Assembly: GCA_029948255.1 (NCBI GenBank)
Contig: JALIZF010001696.1
Location: 533,001-597,000 of the forward strand
Length of the DNA stretch: 64,000 nucleotides
DNA from: Telmatactis stephensoni
Lineage: Eukaryota; Cnidaria; Anthozoa; Actiniaria; Isophelliidae
Direction of reading: 5' to 3'
The translations under genes and the position numbers were made by a program. Every line of letters begins with the position of its first letter. Within the stretch, counting starts at the first letter, position 1. The notes below the pieces were generated by a model. The model saw nothing but the letters and a program-made list of their open reading frames with translations. It was not told the DNA's origin and ran no database searches. Below, piece by piece: positions 1-25,227 of the stretch.

Positions 1-154
1 TATGAGTGTGGAAAACTACGCGCGGCACGGACACGGCACGAAATCTCGCCTGCTGTCTTTGTAAATTTGTAAAGAAATCAGCAGGCGAGGTTCCGTGCCG
101 TGTCCGTGCCGCGTAAACGTGCCGTAGTTTTTCACACTCATACGAAATCTGCTC
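1..154. mobile_element. Fold-back MITE, family 1 copy A (left end cut by window)
   Basis: The two halves are inverted copies of each other. The outer part reads CACTCATACGAAATCTGC on the right, and the arms are rich in GGCACGG words around a core containing GCAGGCGAGG. The right end is followed by TA, as in the copies at 630-813 and 27031-27214, which fits a TA target duplication of Tc1/mariner type. The left terminus lies outside the window. Confidence 0.7.
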
Positions 155-629
155 TATGTATACGTAGTAGTCTCCTTCGTAGCCGTGTTTGGTCTCGTCA
201 CACAACGGCTGCGTAAGCAATGATAAAAGTCAATTCAGGCAAGTCAGTCTGCGCATGCGCGACGCGTTTTCGGAATGTAAACATTGAGCAGTATATTAAA
301 AATCACTTCAAGCCCAGTTTAAAAAATATGGATGATAACGTTGCGAACTGATTTGCCAAATCATATTGGATGTGGACGCGTATGCTTAGACAAACTTCCC
401 TGGATCCACTTTTTCCAGTTCTTTAGTATAGATTCGCTCTTCCTTCATTCTTTACTTTTTTGTATTTAATATTTATAGTTATTAGGAGACCATGTAATTA
501 CTCGGCGGGTGTCACAAAGTGCAGACAGGCCACTACAGGCCATGCTCACCTAATGAGGGTCAAACGCCCGCCGAGTGAATGCTCCAACGAGCGTCTCCAG
601 CGTGATCACATTGTGTAGTCCTATGCATA
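155..629. other. Non-coding stretch with an imperfect palindrome
   Basis: No coding exon is seen. Around 486-592 an imperfect palindrome has arms containing CTCGGCGGG and CCCGCCGAG; it may be another short fold-back element. Confidence 0.4.
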
Positions 630-813
630 GAGTGGATTTCGTATGACTTTGAAAAACTACGGCACGGTCACGGCACGGCACGGCCACGGTACGGAGCCTC
701 GCCTGCTGATTTCTTTACAAAGTTGCCAAGACATCAGCAGGCGAGGTTCCGTACCGTGGCCGTGCTGTGCCGTGACCGTGCCGTAGTTTTTCAAAGTCAT
801 GCGAAATCCACTC
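630..813. mobile_element. Fold-back MITE, family 1 copy B
   Basis: Complete palindromic element. The left end is GAGTGGATTTCGTATGAC and the right end is its inverse, each flanked by TA. Inside are arms of repeated CGGCACGG words and the core GCAGGCGAGG shared with copies A and C. It carries no coding capacity and was presumably moved by a TA-specific transposase supplied in trans. Confidence 0.8.
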
Positions 814-815
814 TA

Positions 816-3086
816 GTGTATCGGTCGCGGACTGGTCTAATAAACAAAACTAAAAGAATTTGGTCGTCGTTGTATTGAAAACTATTCACAGTTTCAATAA
901 TGCTGTGTCAAAGCAATGATGATGCTGATTTTGATGATATATATTAATAATCAGATAGTTAACCTTTCCAGGAATTGGCTCTACAACGTATGATCAGCCC
1001 AGGGGGGATCGTACCCAGAGCCCGCGTCTTGGTCAACGACGAAGCAGCGAGAAGCTCTGGCATTGACAATGGTTAAAGTCCGCTATACACGGACTGGGCT
1101 TAACTGCGCATGACAGTGTTTGAGTTAAACGGCTCCCTCCTCCTTTGATCGCCAACAATCAGAGTGCTTCAAATAACTGTCATGACCAGAGTTTTTCGTT
1201 CCTCGGGGCTAACCAAAGACGAGCGCAGGCTCTGGGTACGAGATTAGAGCCAGCCGAGTGAGCTTTAAGCGTCACATTTCATATACCCAGCTCTTGCCTA
1301 CATCAATCTCGTACCCAGAGCCTGTGTTCCTCTCGGTCAGCGACCGAGAAACAAGAACGCACGCTCTTTAAGGACGGTGACCAATTGCGACCCATTTTTT
1401 TAATTCAATTTCTCTTACATTTGTCTTATAGACTGTGTATAGGGCTTTTGATTTATAAAAAAAAATTGGGGGTATCCTTGCATTAACGGAGATAATTAAT
1501 GCTAATTGTAGCCAATAACTGCTGACCAGCGATTTTCTACATTTCCAATAAAATATTATTTTTTGAAACCCTTATTCATAAAAATACCCCAATGAAATTT
1601 ATAATAACTTTGGAAGGTCCAATCCCTTAACGTGAAAGAAAAAATATTTTCTAAGGTAATGACACGCATTTTTTTCGATTTTCTTTCCTCCTTTTAACTC
1701 ATTGGAAGCCAGACATTCAACACTATTTTGCAAAAAATTATACCTCGAATACATTTTTTTTACCGTAGTTTTTTGTATACATACAGCTGAATTAATCTAG
1801 AAGCAAATAAGAAAATAAATGTTATGGGGTATCCATGCGATTTAAAAAATTATTTGCTGATAAACGCACAAAACTTTATTAGAATCTGCCTAAATAACTA
1901 CAAAATCCCCAGCCCTCCCTAGAGAGTGGCAAGTAAATACATTGAATTATGGGACATTTTCCAGATGGCAGCCAACGGCATTCGTTGGTCAAAAGATCCA
2001 TTAATGCGCTTTTAGTTATCCAGAATGAATTTAATTTTGGAATATAAGAAGCCATGTGTTTTTCTTCTCAAAATCAGAATTTTCTCTCCAAAATTCATAA
2101 AACCAGTTTCTTTTCATGATGGCTTTTATGGGAAAGTCTTCGAAAAAAGGTTTATTATTCAAATTTGTGTGATGTCTTATGTGCACTCGCGCGATTTGTG
2201 ACCACAGTCCTTAAGAGCCACAATTCAATGATAATGGCTGGCATTTAGTTTGAAGATAGTTCTTAACACAGGCATCCCGTAATTAGTAGCGCATGCGCAG
2301 TTGACTCAACACGTGGTAAGTTAGTTATTCTGTCGCTTGAGGTGGCCATATTTTATTTTTTGTGGGTTGTATGTTCTGCGATTTCTACTGAAGGATATGC
2401 CATACTTCACCTAAAACAAGAAGAAGATCAAAGAATACCCTACAGAAGAGCGACTGGTGTCGTTTTCGACTGGTTTTTGGCGCGAATAGTTGGTAAAAAT
2501 CACCATTTTTTCCTTCGGTGTGGTCGTTCGTAGCTTGGTGTTGTTCTTTGTCAATACTCATGATGTATTTATGTTCTTTCAACTTATAACTCTTAGTTAT
2601 TTTCCCTCAGATGCTGCTTTTAACATGTCTCGTAAATTATTTTCCTTTATTCTTACAAACCTTTCAGTGTACTGTATGGTGATTCTAACTGAACCACATG
2701 CAGTCTTGGTCTCTCTCTCGCATTTTGAGTTTTTTCCTCCTTGAATAATGCAGAGCTAGCTTGTTTATAAATCTCGATGGATGACAGGCTGCCATGAACT
2801 GGTACAAAGAAATTAGTTAAGCAGTACTGACCAACAAATCTTTCCTTCTACAAACTTCTTTGATAAGCAAATTTAAAGTTCAAGATTTTTTGGTTGAAAG
2901 TCAACAAAGTGATGAGTCGACATATTTCCGTAAAACATGATTCGTAAATAACCGCTAAACACAAGTCTCCTAGCTCCTATGACCAATCGTTCTTTAAAAC
3001 TTTGCTGGTTCAACATGAGTGTTGTCCCTATTTACTTAGGAGATTGAATATCAATTCAAGTTCTGTCAACGTACCCTTGTGTTAAG
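816..3086. other. Non-coding region with dispersed CGTACCCAGAGCC repeats
   Basis: No supported exon. The word CGTACCCAGAGCC occurs near 1010 and 1310 and in inverse orientation near 1227, so 1000-1330 is probably a decayed repeat element. Short open frames at 2342-2744 lack similarity to anything I recognise. The stretch near 2290-2500 could hold a 5' untranslated exon or promoter of the downstream gene, but nothing in the sequence proves it. Confidence 0.4.
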
Positions 3087-3087
3087 C

Positions 3088-3619
3088 CTGGTTTCCATAT
3101 GATCACAGATGATTGCCGAAATAGTATAACGTCTGCCCAGTAAGCTACAGTATATTTCTTCAAGTAATGTGTATTAACAATGAACTGAATCCTGTTTTTG
3201 GCTTATGTTTGCTATATAGGCATTATGCTAAAAATTCCAGCTCTGAAAATGTAGTACAGGCATTAATATTTTTTGAGTTAACCAAACTAACAAATATTCA
3301 CCACCTTCTTTTGTAAATATTTCTCTATCTTTTTCACTTTGAAAAAATTCTATTCACAAATAACAAATTGTAAAGTAGTTTTTGAGGTATTTTAGGCATT
3401 CATGTGACTAAAATCACATGGTATACAGTTGGATCACTGTTTCAATATGATGGTAGGCAAGTGTAAACCACGGCAACCAATTGCAGGAGTAGAACCTGAT
3501 TCTATTCCTGTGATTGGTTATCATCATGGTTGCAAAAGAGCATTTTCATGTGATCTTAGTCAATTGCAAAACATCATTTGCTATTGGTTGCAATCCTTTG
3601 AGATCGTATGGAAACCAGA
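3088..3619. mobile_element. MITE with CTGGTTTCCATA termini
   Basis: The left end CTGGTTTCCATATGATC near 3089 and the right end GATCGTATGGAAACCAG near 3602 form an inverted pair about 530 bp apart. Such termini are common in invertebrate hAT-like MITEs. I see no coding sequence inside, and the target duplication is not clear. Confidence 0.5.
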
Positions 3620-6038
3620 CATAAGAATATTGTTTATTTACATGCATCTAGCAACTCTTGAATTCTGTCTAATATTATTGAACAACTTTTTCGATTGTTT
3701 TCTATTGTTGTGGAAGCAGTTGTTGGTTTCTGTCATGTGACTATTGGTTGTGTTTTAGTTGGCTGGCATTTGGCCAACTATGGGTGTCTCAAGCACCAGC
3801 TTCTTTCATTAGAGAACCGCAATGTACTCCTGTTTTTAGGGTTGATGTTCTTGAGGCACTTAATTGGCAAGTTATACAATGTAACTACTTCAAATTTGCT
3901 CTTGTGTACCATTTTATCTGGGATTTTCAGTCCATCTTCACTGAAACACATTGATGCCCTTATACATGTAATCATGCAAATTTGAAATTCTACTTTAAAA
4001 ATAATTGACAAAAAGGGAATGGTCTTATCCACATAAAATGTCTGTATCAGAAAAAATATTTTATATAAGAGAGCGAATTTTTTTTTGCTTTGTACTTTGT
4101 ATTTTCTAAGATCTTCAGTATTAGTATTTTTTTCATACACAGGTGTAGATACTGTCATATAAACTTTTACATGATATTTTACAAAATTACACAACTTTTT
4201 TAAATACAGTGCTATGTATTTTATTTCTGATTGGAAGATTTTGCAAACCATTCTGGTAAACTTGTTCTACTATAAAATTTCTATAATTGTGTTTCTTGAT
4301 ATGAATTACAGGTAGTCTCATTGTAGGATATCTTTTGTGAAAAAAGAAAAACAGCATGACAAAAATAATCTCTTCACTTAGTTATTTTATAAATATGATT
4401 GTAAAAATGATGAGTAATTATTAAGCCAATTGCTTCAAACTAATATATAAATCAGTTATTGGAATACTTAAAAGTTTTTCTAAGAAGGTAAAATGGTTTA
4501 GAACATGCATGTGCAGTCGTGTGAACTTGTTTGAAGTTGTGAAAAACAATACAAAGACAACTATTGAATACAGTTCTTGGACTTGTAACACTGCATGGTA
4601 TAGGAGGATCTTTGCTGACATCATGTGTTTACATTCTGCTTCATTAGCATACGGTTAAAAATCGATAAGATTACAAACTGAGTCCAAAACTTTTAAGAGC
4701 TGTTTAATATAAGTAATCTACGAAATTTTCAGCTCTTTGCATGCAATATTGTGCGAGATATCCAGCTTCCAATTTGCTTTCACATTTCTGGGTGGCAAAA
4801 GCGCTAATGAGCCCATACATTCTCTGTAAAATTTAGAGTTTTTAAAACTACATCACGCAAAAACTATTGCTTGTGACACGCTCAAATTTCCAAAGAAAGC
4901 TAGTTTTGCCATGCCCTTTCAGTATTCAGAGTAGATTTGGTGTTGATTTGGTTGAAAAGAGAAATGCCTATGCTGATGAGCAAAAATTGTAAACAAAGAT
5001 CCACCTATACAACCTGGCCATTTTACAGCATACACATGGCTTGTTAGTTTGAAGTAATAACACCATATTTAATAGTGTACCATTTCAAATGAGCCAAAGA
5101 TTTTCCCTTGAATAGTTTGTTTTTAAGACTTAAATATTGCTGAACTACAGTATTTTAATGTGTGTGTGTGTGTGCTGAGTGGTGTTGCCAGTCTTTAGCA
5201 TTACTTGTAGTATATGGACATTGAAAATGGCAATCTACAAGTACTCAAGGTAGCGGCAATTGCATGTATGGTTGCTGACAGTAATGCTGTACAGACCTCA
5301 TCCTGTGCAAGGCTTTGGGATTATTTCCATGTCTTATATCAGTTAGGAAAAATTGCTGAAGTCCATCGTCAAGGAGACAGTTGCTGATATTTTATTAAGT
5401 ATTGATATATGGTTATCAGTGCACAAGTAGAACACTTGCCAAGGATGTGTTGATTCTCGTTGTAAAGACCTGGAATTATTTGGATATTTGTTCATGTGGA
5501 TGTTGGAGCCAATCGTTTGTATGTTTCTGTTGGATTGATCCTACTATTCTCCTACAGGAACACCAGATAAACAAGGTAATGAATAGTAATACAGAAGTAG
5601 AAAACTCAGTAGAATTGCTAAGTATGTTGAGTTATACTGGTGTACTTGGTAATGCTTGCATATGTACAGTACACCTGTATAAAGAAATGCCAATCTACTA
5701 CACCTATTGGCCATTTCCCAATTGAGCTGGAGATGGGACCCATACTAGTTTCTAAATTTGATGCAATATATACTGTATTTATATGTCAATAGGCTACCAA
5801 AAATCCAGACAAAGGCGGAGTTTTCTATACTTATGTCTGAACACTTTGTTGGCTTCCCGGTAGCCTACTGACCAAATCCTGATGGAGACTTTAGACTGGC
5901 AGGAGGTGCAATTATGCACATGGTAGTAATACTTGAAGAACCATGAGTAAAGTCTACCTTTTTTTCCTATTATTTTCATGTATAAAATGTCTGCAATGTT
6001 TCATTGTTTGCTCTAGGCTCTACATAAGAATTCAGACC
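3620..6038. other. Region upstream of ZC3H11A, no supported exon
   Basis: AT-rich DNA with a short (TG)n run near 5160. No frame shows a recognisable domain or a run of splice-bounded exons. The first coding exon of the downstream gene starts at 6039, preceded by an acceptor-like CTCTAG at 6011-6016, so at least one 5' untranslated exon probably lies here, but I cannot place it. Confidence 0.4.
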
Positions 6039-18739
<12,701 letters not shown>

Positions 18740-19118
18740 AACATTCAGTAGAATACATCAATTGAACTGCTTTAGTTAATACCTAGCATATCTAGTACTT
18801 TGATCCGCATGAAACCATAAATGAGGATATGTTTCGATGGAAATGGAAAAGATGATCAATGATTATAACATTGTTCAATGCAAAACATCATGAATATAAT
18901 TATTTGAAGAATTTGTCAGTGGAATACATCATCTACAAAAAACAAAAAAACGCTTCAGTTGTTACCTAACTAGCATACTACTACTTTGACCCACATTAAT
19001 CCATCAATGAGGATATGTTTTATGTGGAATTGGAAGAGATATCATTAATTAGAGCAATGTTCAGTAAAATACATTACCAATAAATTGGAAGAGTTGATCA
19101 TTGGAATACATCATCAAA

Positions 19119-19976
19119 AACTATTTCAAATTTGTTATCTAGAGCTTGGCAGTGTAGCTGTGTACATATTCAAGGCTGAACAATTGGAACTAACGTCTAA
19201 ACTAAGTTCTACAGTGCTTGGTGAAAATGTAACATTTACATCATTAAAAAAAAAACATTTCAACATACTGGCTCAGTAGCAGAAAAGTGTCACATGTTAC
19301 ATGAGAATTACAACGTTGCTGAATGCATTCAAGAATGTACAATTCTCTTGGTATCACAGCAATCAGGATATTTCAATAGTGTGTAACAGTTGACATTGCT
19401 TGACTAGAAAGAAAGTAAACAAAGCATTGCTTATTGTTAGATCTACGAAGATTAGTGACTGATCAGCATATACATAACTGAAGTAGTATAACTGATACCC
19501 AGTATTTGATTTTGTCATCTCCAATATCCCCACATTCTGATACTGGCAAATTTACAGTACAGACCCCTGTGTATAAAAAGATTGCATATATACTGCACCA
19601 TTTTATGATATATTTATATATATGTTTTGTAGTACACTATAGTTAGCCTTACCTACAGTAATTATACAACTTAGTCACATGAGCAATGCCGAGTATGTAT
19701 GAATGACTGACTTGTCCTTTGATTGTTAGTGATGAACTAATCAGGGCTTGATCACCATTTGGGTTGGCACACTTTACATTTTATACCTTATTTTAGTCAA
19801 ATGAATCACAAAGTGACAATATGAGGCTGATATTTAAATTAAGAAGACTTGTCATACTGTACATTCATATCATATAGTGAAGCCATTAACTGATGTTATT
19901 AAAATACTTTTTCCAAAAAATGTCTCCCTCTTTCGAAAAATAATATATTTAAATTATTAACCTGAGTATCAGGTCT
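19119..19976. other. Non-coding downstream flank of ZC3H11A
   Basis: AT-rich, with no exon or RNA gene recognised. Possible poly(A) signals occur, but none can be assigned with confidence. Confidence 0.4.
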
Positions 19977-20121
19977 TTGAGTGATCGCACTTAATCCGTG
20001 AAATTGTACTAGCTAAATAATGCAAAATAGCACTAATAAACAATGGAAAACAAAGGCTTTTATATTTTTTTAGTACAAAGTAGATTTTGTACTTTTTCAC
20101 GGATTAAGTGCGATCACTCAA
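19977..20121. mobile_element. Fold-back MITE with TTGAGTGATCGCACTTAATC ends
   Basis: A 27-bp terminal inverted repeat beginning TTGAGTGATCGCACTTAATC is nearly perfect at both ends of a 145-bp element. No target duplication is evident. Confidence 0.75.
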
Positions 20122-20203
20122 GGGGGCATCCAGATTTTAGGAAATGTAATTTCTGTGTTATTTGTCTGATTTCAAGATGCGTACCAATAAGGAGAACACA
20201 AGC

Positions 20204-20330
20204 TAGCCTCCTCCGTAGGCAACCTTTTGAATTTTATATATATTTGGGCTTCCTGTGCAAAAATTTTACCCACCCCCACAGGTAGCCCAAAAGCAATAAA
20301 ACTCAAAAGAGTTGCCTGCGGAGGAGGCTA
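20204..20330. mobile_element. Fold-back MITE with TAGCCTCCTCCG ends
   Basis: The termini TAGCCTCCTCCGTAGGCAAC and its inverse, with T/C differences, enclose 127 bp. The arms continue through TTTTGAATTTTAT. Confidence 0.7.
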
Positions 20331-20577
20331 AACACAGGCGTAGGAATAGTGTGGTTTTCAACAGCAAGTGATAACATGACGAGTATACGCAAACCGCTGG
20401 ACGGAAGTGGCCTCGATTACGGTTTTAACCTGGCTTAGGGCTACCTCTCTCATAAAGAGAGTCGTAAATAGTTTCCCCAAAGTTTTTTGGAGCATTACAG
20501 TCGAGTGCAGAAGTACGAACACCTAGAAATTATCCTTTCAAAATTATCCGTTAGTCCAAGACAATACAAGTTGGAGA

Positions 20578-21030
20578 CATAATAATAATAATAATAATAA
20601 TGGTTTATTCCAGCTTTTCTACATAGTAGCTATACATCTGGAACTAAAACTATAAAAACAATCTAAATTAATATGACCCAATAGATAATTACCCCTCCCA
20701 GAAAGAACTGAAGTATTAAAAACATATTCAACTATTTACAGATTAATTAACGATTACACATCGTTCCCCCTCCCCCTAAAAGTCAAACAAAATAAATAGT
20801 AATAATTATAAATTATAAATCTACTCTTCCCTGAAATTCAGCCTAGAAGATATTAAACAAAAATTAATGATAGTAATTTTAAACCTGCTCTTCCCTATAT
20901 GGTAATATATTTACTAATTTAATCTATTTAGAAATTAACCGTTGTTTTGCCCTTTCCCACAAAATATTTTTAACCTTGCGGTTAAACGTTGTTGATTCTG
21001 AACACAATCGTAACTGTGTAGGAACATGCG
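20578..21030 (-). mobile_element. LINE 3'-end fragment with ATT tail (minus strand)
   Basis: On the minus strand the segment ends GGAATAAACC followed by (ATT)n (plus-strand AAT run at 20580-20602), as LINEs with microsatellite tails do. Near 20930-21030 the minus strand is open and reads VPTQLRLCSESTTFNRKVKN, then KILWERAKQR-like basic residues and a stop, which resembles a degraded LINE C-terminus. Family not identified. Confidence 0.4.
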
Positions 21031-22094
21031 CAGATGTTATCACTTCCTGCTGTGGTTTTCATGTGAAACACCCTTTAGTGTATTATAGTGCAGGAATATC
21101 GTGCAGAATTGTTTAGGGTTTTTTTTGCTACAAGCATGAAAATTGGCAGAATGATAGAAAACCACATGCATACTAATTCCTGATGTAGCGCCACGCCCAA
21201 AAATCAATACTTCCAGTTTTACACCATCAGTGGAATTAATTTTCACTGGGAAACGTAACCAGCTTAACTAGCTGGAGGAACTACCGACCCTAGATATTGT
21301 GCTTTATCTTAACCTTTTAATTGTCGAAATGTAGTGTTTTACTGACGTTACTGACGTTACTCGATCGGAGGGATTATGGCCAAAGAAGGAGAGTAAAGAA
21401 AATTCAAAAGAAAACAGATCCATATACTCGACCTATAGAGGCTTCCTCTCTCTCTCTCTTTGCCTGCCGGCCTTTGCGCAAGCGCGTTCGCATTCTCACT
21501 CCTCCCAACCAAACCTTTATTTGAGTACATTTTGAGTAGCCATTACCATAAGTTCTGTTTCCGTAAAAGGTCCCAAGAAGAGTGAGGGGAATCCAGGTCT
21601 ATCAGGGAAGTAGTCAGGAGTTTCGTGCGACTGTTTACCCAGCTGGATGAACAGTTTATACAGTATACACACAAGCCAAAAACATACCTTTTGCTTGAAT
21701 TTAAACTTTAAAAAATAGTGTCTTGATTAACTTGGCAATTGTTTAGCGGTGCAATTGCAAAACGCATAAAATACGCACGATATTCGATCGCACATTTAAG
21801 AAATTTAGAGACATTAAACGATATCCATATATTAATAATCATGAATATTAATCAATCTCAATATATTTATGAAAGATCCAAAATAATTAAAAAAGTAAAG
21901 GTAAAAACATCAGTATCCGTAGCAAGACAATAAGTAGTCAGGGTATTCAGGTAAAAAAAGAAAGAGTTATAGAAAAAGAGCGAAAAAAAGAAAAAAGAAA
22001 AAGGATTCGCCCGAACCTGTTAGATATGCACCCCCCGGACACAAAGTAGAAATGATTATTTAACTGAACAATAAAAAAGGAAAAATTAAATTTT

Positions 22095-22290
22095 GGGACG
22101 ATTCTCCCGAGACATTCAAGGAAGCTGAGACATCGAATCGACTTACGTTACGGATGAAGATTTCGGCCCCATCCACGCTATCCCGGTGCTACATAAAAAA
22201 GTTGTCTTAGCCCGAAGGCCAGGGAGGGAGACGATATCCGGACCCTAATCCATACCTTTAGATATCACCTTAGACCGCTGCGCTACCTAG
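22095..22290 (-). mobile_element. tRNA-related SINE-like sequence
   Basis: The minus strand contains GGTAGCGCAGCGGTCTAAGG, which resembles a pol III A box of a tRNA. About 30 bp on is GGTCCGGATATC, a weak B box. The tRNA fold is not intact, so this is more likely a SINE head than a tRNA gene. Confidence 0.4.
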
Positions 22291-22299
22291 ACACTTAAT

Positions 22300-23040
22300 A
22301 ATTTTAATGTCTAATTGGGGTAGTCTATTCGGCGAAGTTTCATTATGATGCTAATATGTTTGTCCCCAATCCTTGGGGACATAGAGGAACCAATCAAAAT
22401 CGAGTATTTTGAAGAATGATCAACAAAGTTGCGTTCACAATATGCATTTTAGGTCCATCGAGCTCCTTTGTAACGTGCCGAAGTTATATATACTGTATTT
22501 TAGTATATGGATCTTTATTTTCTACTGCTGGATGAAGGTTATCACTGGTTATCACATTTGCATGCTAGCTATTTACGAGTAGTCCTAAAGCAGATCTCGA
22601 TGATTATCCAAACACAGGGCGAAGATTTGAACATAGTTAACTATGATTTGAAATGTCAGCAACGTTAAGTATCTCGTTTACAAATATCTTAACTCAACTG
22701 AAAATTGTACATTTAGAGATTTAATAAACTTTATCACTTAGGGTTTCATCATGTTGTATTTTCAAGTCTAGTTGTGCAAGAAGAAGAAAATCTCGTGAAA
22801 CCCTAACCCTAATCTGCTGAGTCTCTGCTAGTAGGGAATCCCGTACTGCATGATAAAGAACCTGTGCCAGCGCCAAAGATACGAGCTTTTAAAGCATATG
22901 TCTGTAAGTGTTTCTTATTCAAATTCTTAATAGAAATATCATTTTGTAGCAAAACCGCAAGTAAGAACTTGTTAAGAACTTGTTAAACGAGTTTTACTTT
23001 TTCTTGTACGTACGATTTCAAGTGATTGCAAGGGGAAACT
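22300..23040. other. Intergenic DNA, nothing recognised
   Basis: No coding exon, RNA gene or complete repeat seen. Confidence 0.4.
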
Positions 23041-23044
23041 AGAA

Positions 23045-23085
23045 GGGAGGGGGGAGGGGATTGGGGAGGGGAGGGGAGGAGAAGG
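23045..23085 (+). other. G-run cluster, possible G-quadruplex
   Basis: More than four runs of three or more G within about 40 bp (GGGAGGGGGGAGGGG and on) satisfy the usual G4 pattern on the plus strand. Confidence 0.5.
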
Positions 23086-23249
23086 GAAGTTGTTAATCCA
23101 CGTCCCCTGGAATTCCCCTAGCTATGTTCGTGATTGTACACTCGAGCTACACATTTAATTGAGTCAGTTCGTCGTTCTTACCCCATTTGTTTCCACATAT
23201 ATAACACAAGGCGACCAGCGTGGAGTAATCGCCCTCACCTGATCTTTTT

Positions 23250-23440
23250 AGGGCGGTGTTACACGAGACGATTTTTAACGACGATTTTCCGCACAGCGTT
23301 GCAACAACTTGCAATATTTTGCGTTGTGAGTTTCTGACTTGGATTTCAAAACTCTCAACGCGTTGCCGAAGCGAAAATTGCAAGGAAAATCGTTCCAAGT
23401 GTCATGTTACACGAGAAAGATTTTTAACGATTTTATTCAT
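23250..23440. repeat. Repeat with GTTACACGAGA ends
   Basis: GTTACACGAGACGATTTTTAACG near 23259 recurs directly as GTTACACGAGAAAGATTTTTAACG near 23404. TTGCAA and CGTTGC words lie between. It is probably part of a dispersed MITE family; a similar vocabulary appears near 40500-40640. Confidence 0.45.
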
Positions 23441-23619
23441 TAAGCAAAGTTTTCGTTCTCGAAGTAACTGAATGAGAGACGTAAAAATAGCCCATATGTG
23501 GCGGGGGCACACATTATGGTTCTTATGATGGCGCGCAGAGTCTCCGTCTCCTATAGTTGAACTAAATGAATCGAGTCTTTCTAATGAAAGAATTCAACTT
23601 CCATAGATGAGAAGAGTTG

Positions 23620-24037
23620 CCACATACTACAGATATAGGTACTACATGTACTGCACCGACTACTTGTACTATACTACAGGTATAAAACCTACTACATGCA
23701 GGGAGTACATATACTGTAGATACTAGACTACAGGTTCTACATGTACTACACTTACTACTGGAACTACACTACAGGTATAACACCTACTACAAGCTCTACA
23801 GATACTATAGATACTACACCATACAACAGGTGCTACAGATACTACACTGACTACAGTTACTACATGTACTACACTTACTATTGGAACTGCAATACAGATA
23901 CCACACCTCCTACAGGTGCTACATATATATATACCACACCTACTACACCCTACTACAGATACTACACTGACTACATGTACAGGTACCACATGCACTACAC
24001 CGTCTACTCCTACTCCTACTCCTACTACTAGTACAAC
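23620..24037. repeat. TAC-rich degenerate satellite
   Basis: Irregular tandem of TACTACA, CTACAGGTA and ACTACATGTACTACAC words, continuing after an inserted element at 24278-24345. Frames translated from it are rich in Tyr/Thr or Val/Ser/Cys and are compositional artefacts. Confidence 0.8.
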
Positions 24038-24277
24038 AGGGTCGTGACATGGTACGTGGGATCAGGGATCACAGGCTTGGGATCGGGATCTCAAAGCCAT
24101 GGGATCGGGGTCACAAACGTGGGATCGGGATCAGTAGTCAAATCAACAGGATTCAGGGATCAAAATTTTCACAACTGGGGTCAGGGATCAAAATAAGAGA
24201 ACTTTTGGGATCAGGGATCAAAATTTTCGACCAAAAAACGGGATCACGAGCGAAAAAACGTACCATGTCATGACCTG
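24038..24277. mobile_element. hAT-type MITE with internal GGGATCA repeats
   Basis: Inserted in the TAC-rich satellite. The termini AGGGTCGTGACATGGTACGT and, inverted, CAGGTCATGACATGGTACGT are flanked by the 8-bp duplication AGTACAAC at 24030-24037 and 24278-24285. The 8-bp duplication and CAGG-like ends are hAT hallmarks. The interior is a tandem of GGGATCAGGGATCAAAATTT-like words. Confidence 0.75.
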
Positions 24278-24379
24278 AGTACAACCCCTGCTACAGATAC
24301 TACACTTACTACAAGTGCTACACTAACTACAATCGCTATAGGTACACGTATTGTATTGCGCACCATCACAAAAGCTCAG

Positions 24380-24447
24380 GACAATACAAGTTGTCCTTAC
24401 TAAGTAAGCTCAGGACAATACAAGTTGTCCTTACTAAGTATAGTTTG
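24380..24447. repeat. 34-bp direct duplication
   Basis: AGCTCAGGACAATACAAGTT followed by GTCCTTACTAAGTA occurs twice in a row. A related word lies near 20558. Confidence 0.85.
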
Positions 24448-25227
24448 TCAGGACACTACGCGACGGACTATGATATGCCCTTATAAACCTCAGGATATTA
24501 GAAGTCGTCCTTACACTAACGGTTTACCTGTGGTATCCCAGAGTGCCTATCGCACACACTGGGCCTTGGAAGAATTCGAAGAGATCGATTTGCATCAATG
24601 GACATGTCGTTGGTAATAATTCCTTTAGAATATTGTTTGTTGTAGTTAATTACTTGCTAGAGGAAGAAGAAAGTGTAGATATTTGCTTGCTTGTTACAAT
24701 AATGGAATTACAAACTTCTTGGGTGCCTTGTGTCGAATCGTGCACATGCGAGTCAGGTTATTGCTTCAAGCTTAATAAGCTTAAGTTAAGCTTACATATT
24801 TATTTTCCATTGGTTTGATTAGTGCTATTTTGCATTTTAATTCGTAGAGTACAAACGCCAAAAGCGTGCAACATAAATAATTTCTAAATAGTGTTATTTA
24901 AAACAGTACCAAATACAGTGGTAAAGCAGACACTTTCGTGCATGACCTTGTCTGGTGTCCGCTTTATAGAGGTGTCCGCTAAGTGGAGGTTCAGTGCGTG
25001 TACTGTAAATACGTGAAGAGATTTTTGCTGAGACCAAAGCTGGTGCCTGTTTAATATATGATGTCCACTTAATGGGGGTATCACTGTAGTGCAAAGTTTC
25101 GCATGCTTTTATATGTGCTTTTTACTCTGTTTTATTCTTTGGTGTGCACACTCTGTCAGAATTGTCAGTAAAAGTGTATAAAGCTTATGAATATGTACCT
25201 AGTAACTGTGGTGACAATGTCCACCCA
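24448..25227. other. Upstream region of the CYB5R-like gene
   Basis: No recognisable exon. Near 24950-25085 GTGTCCGCTTTATAGAGGTG and TGTCCACTTAATGGGGG form a diverged repeat. The promoter probably lies here, but no element stands out. Confidence 0.35.

Noticed and set aside
3778..4251. 157-codon minus-strand open frame
   Set aside because: Lys/Ile-rich AT-driven frame without a domain, splice context or promoter evidence.
22216..22290. Functional tRNA gene on minus
   Set aside because: A-box-like sequence is present, but the B box is weak and the acceptor and anticodon stems cannot be formed.
23723..24031. Tyr/Thr-rich plus frame and Val/Cys-rich minus frame
   Set aside because: Product of the TAC-rich satellite, no start context or domain.
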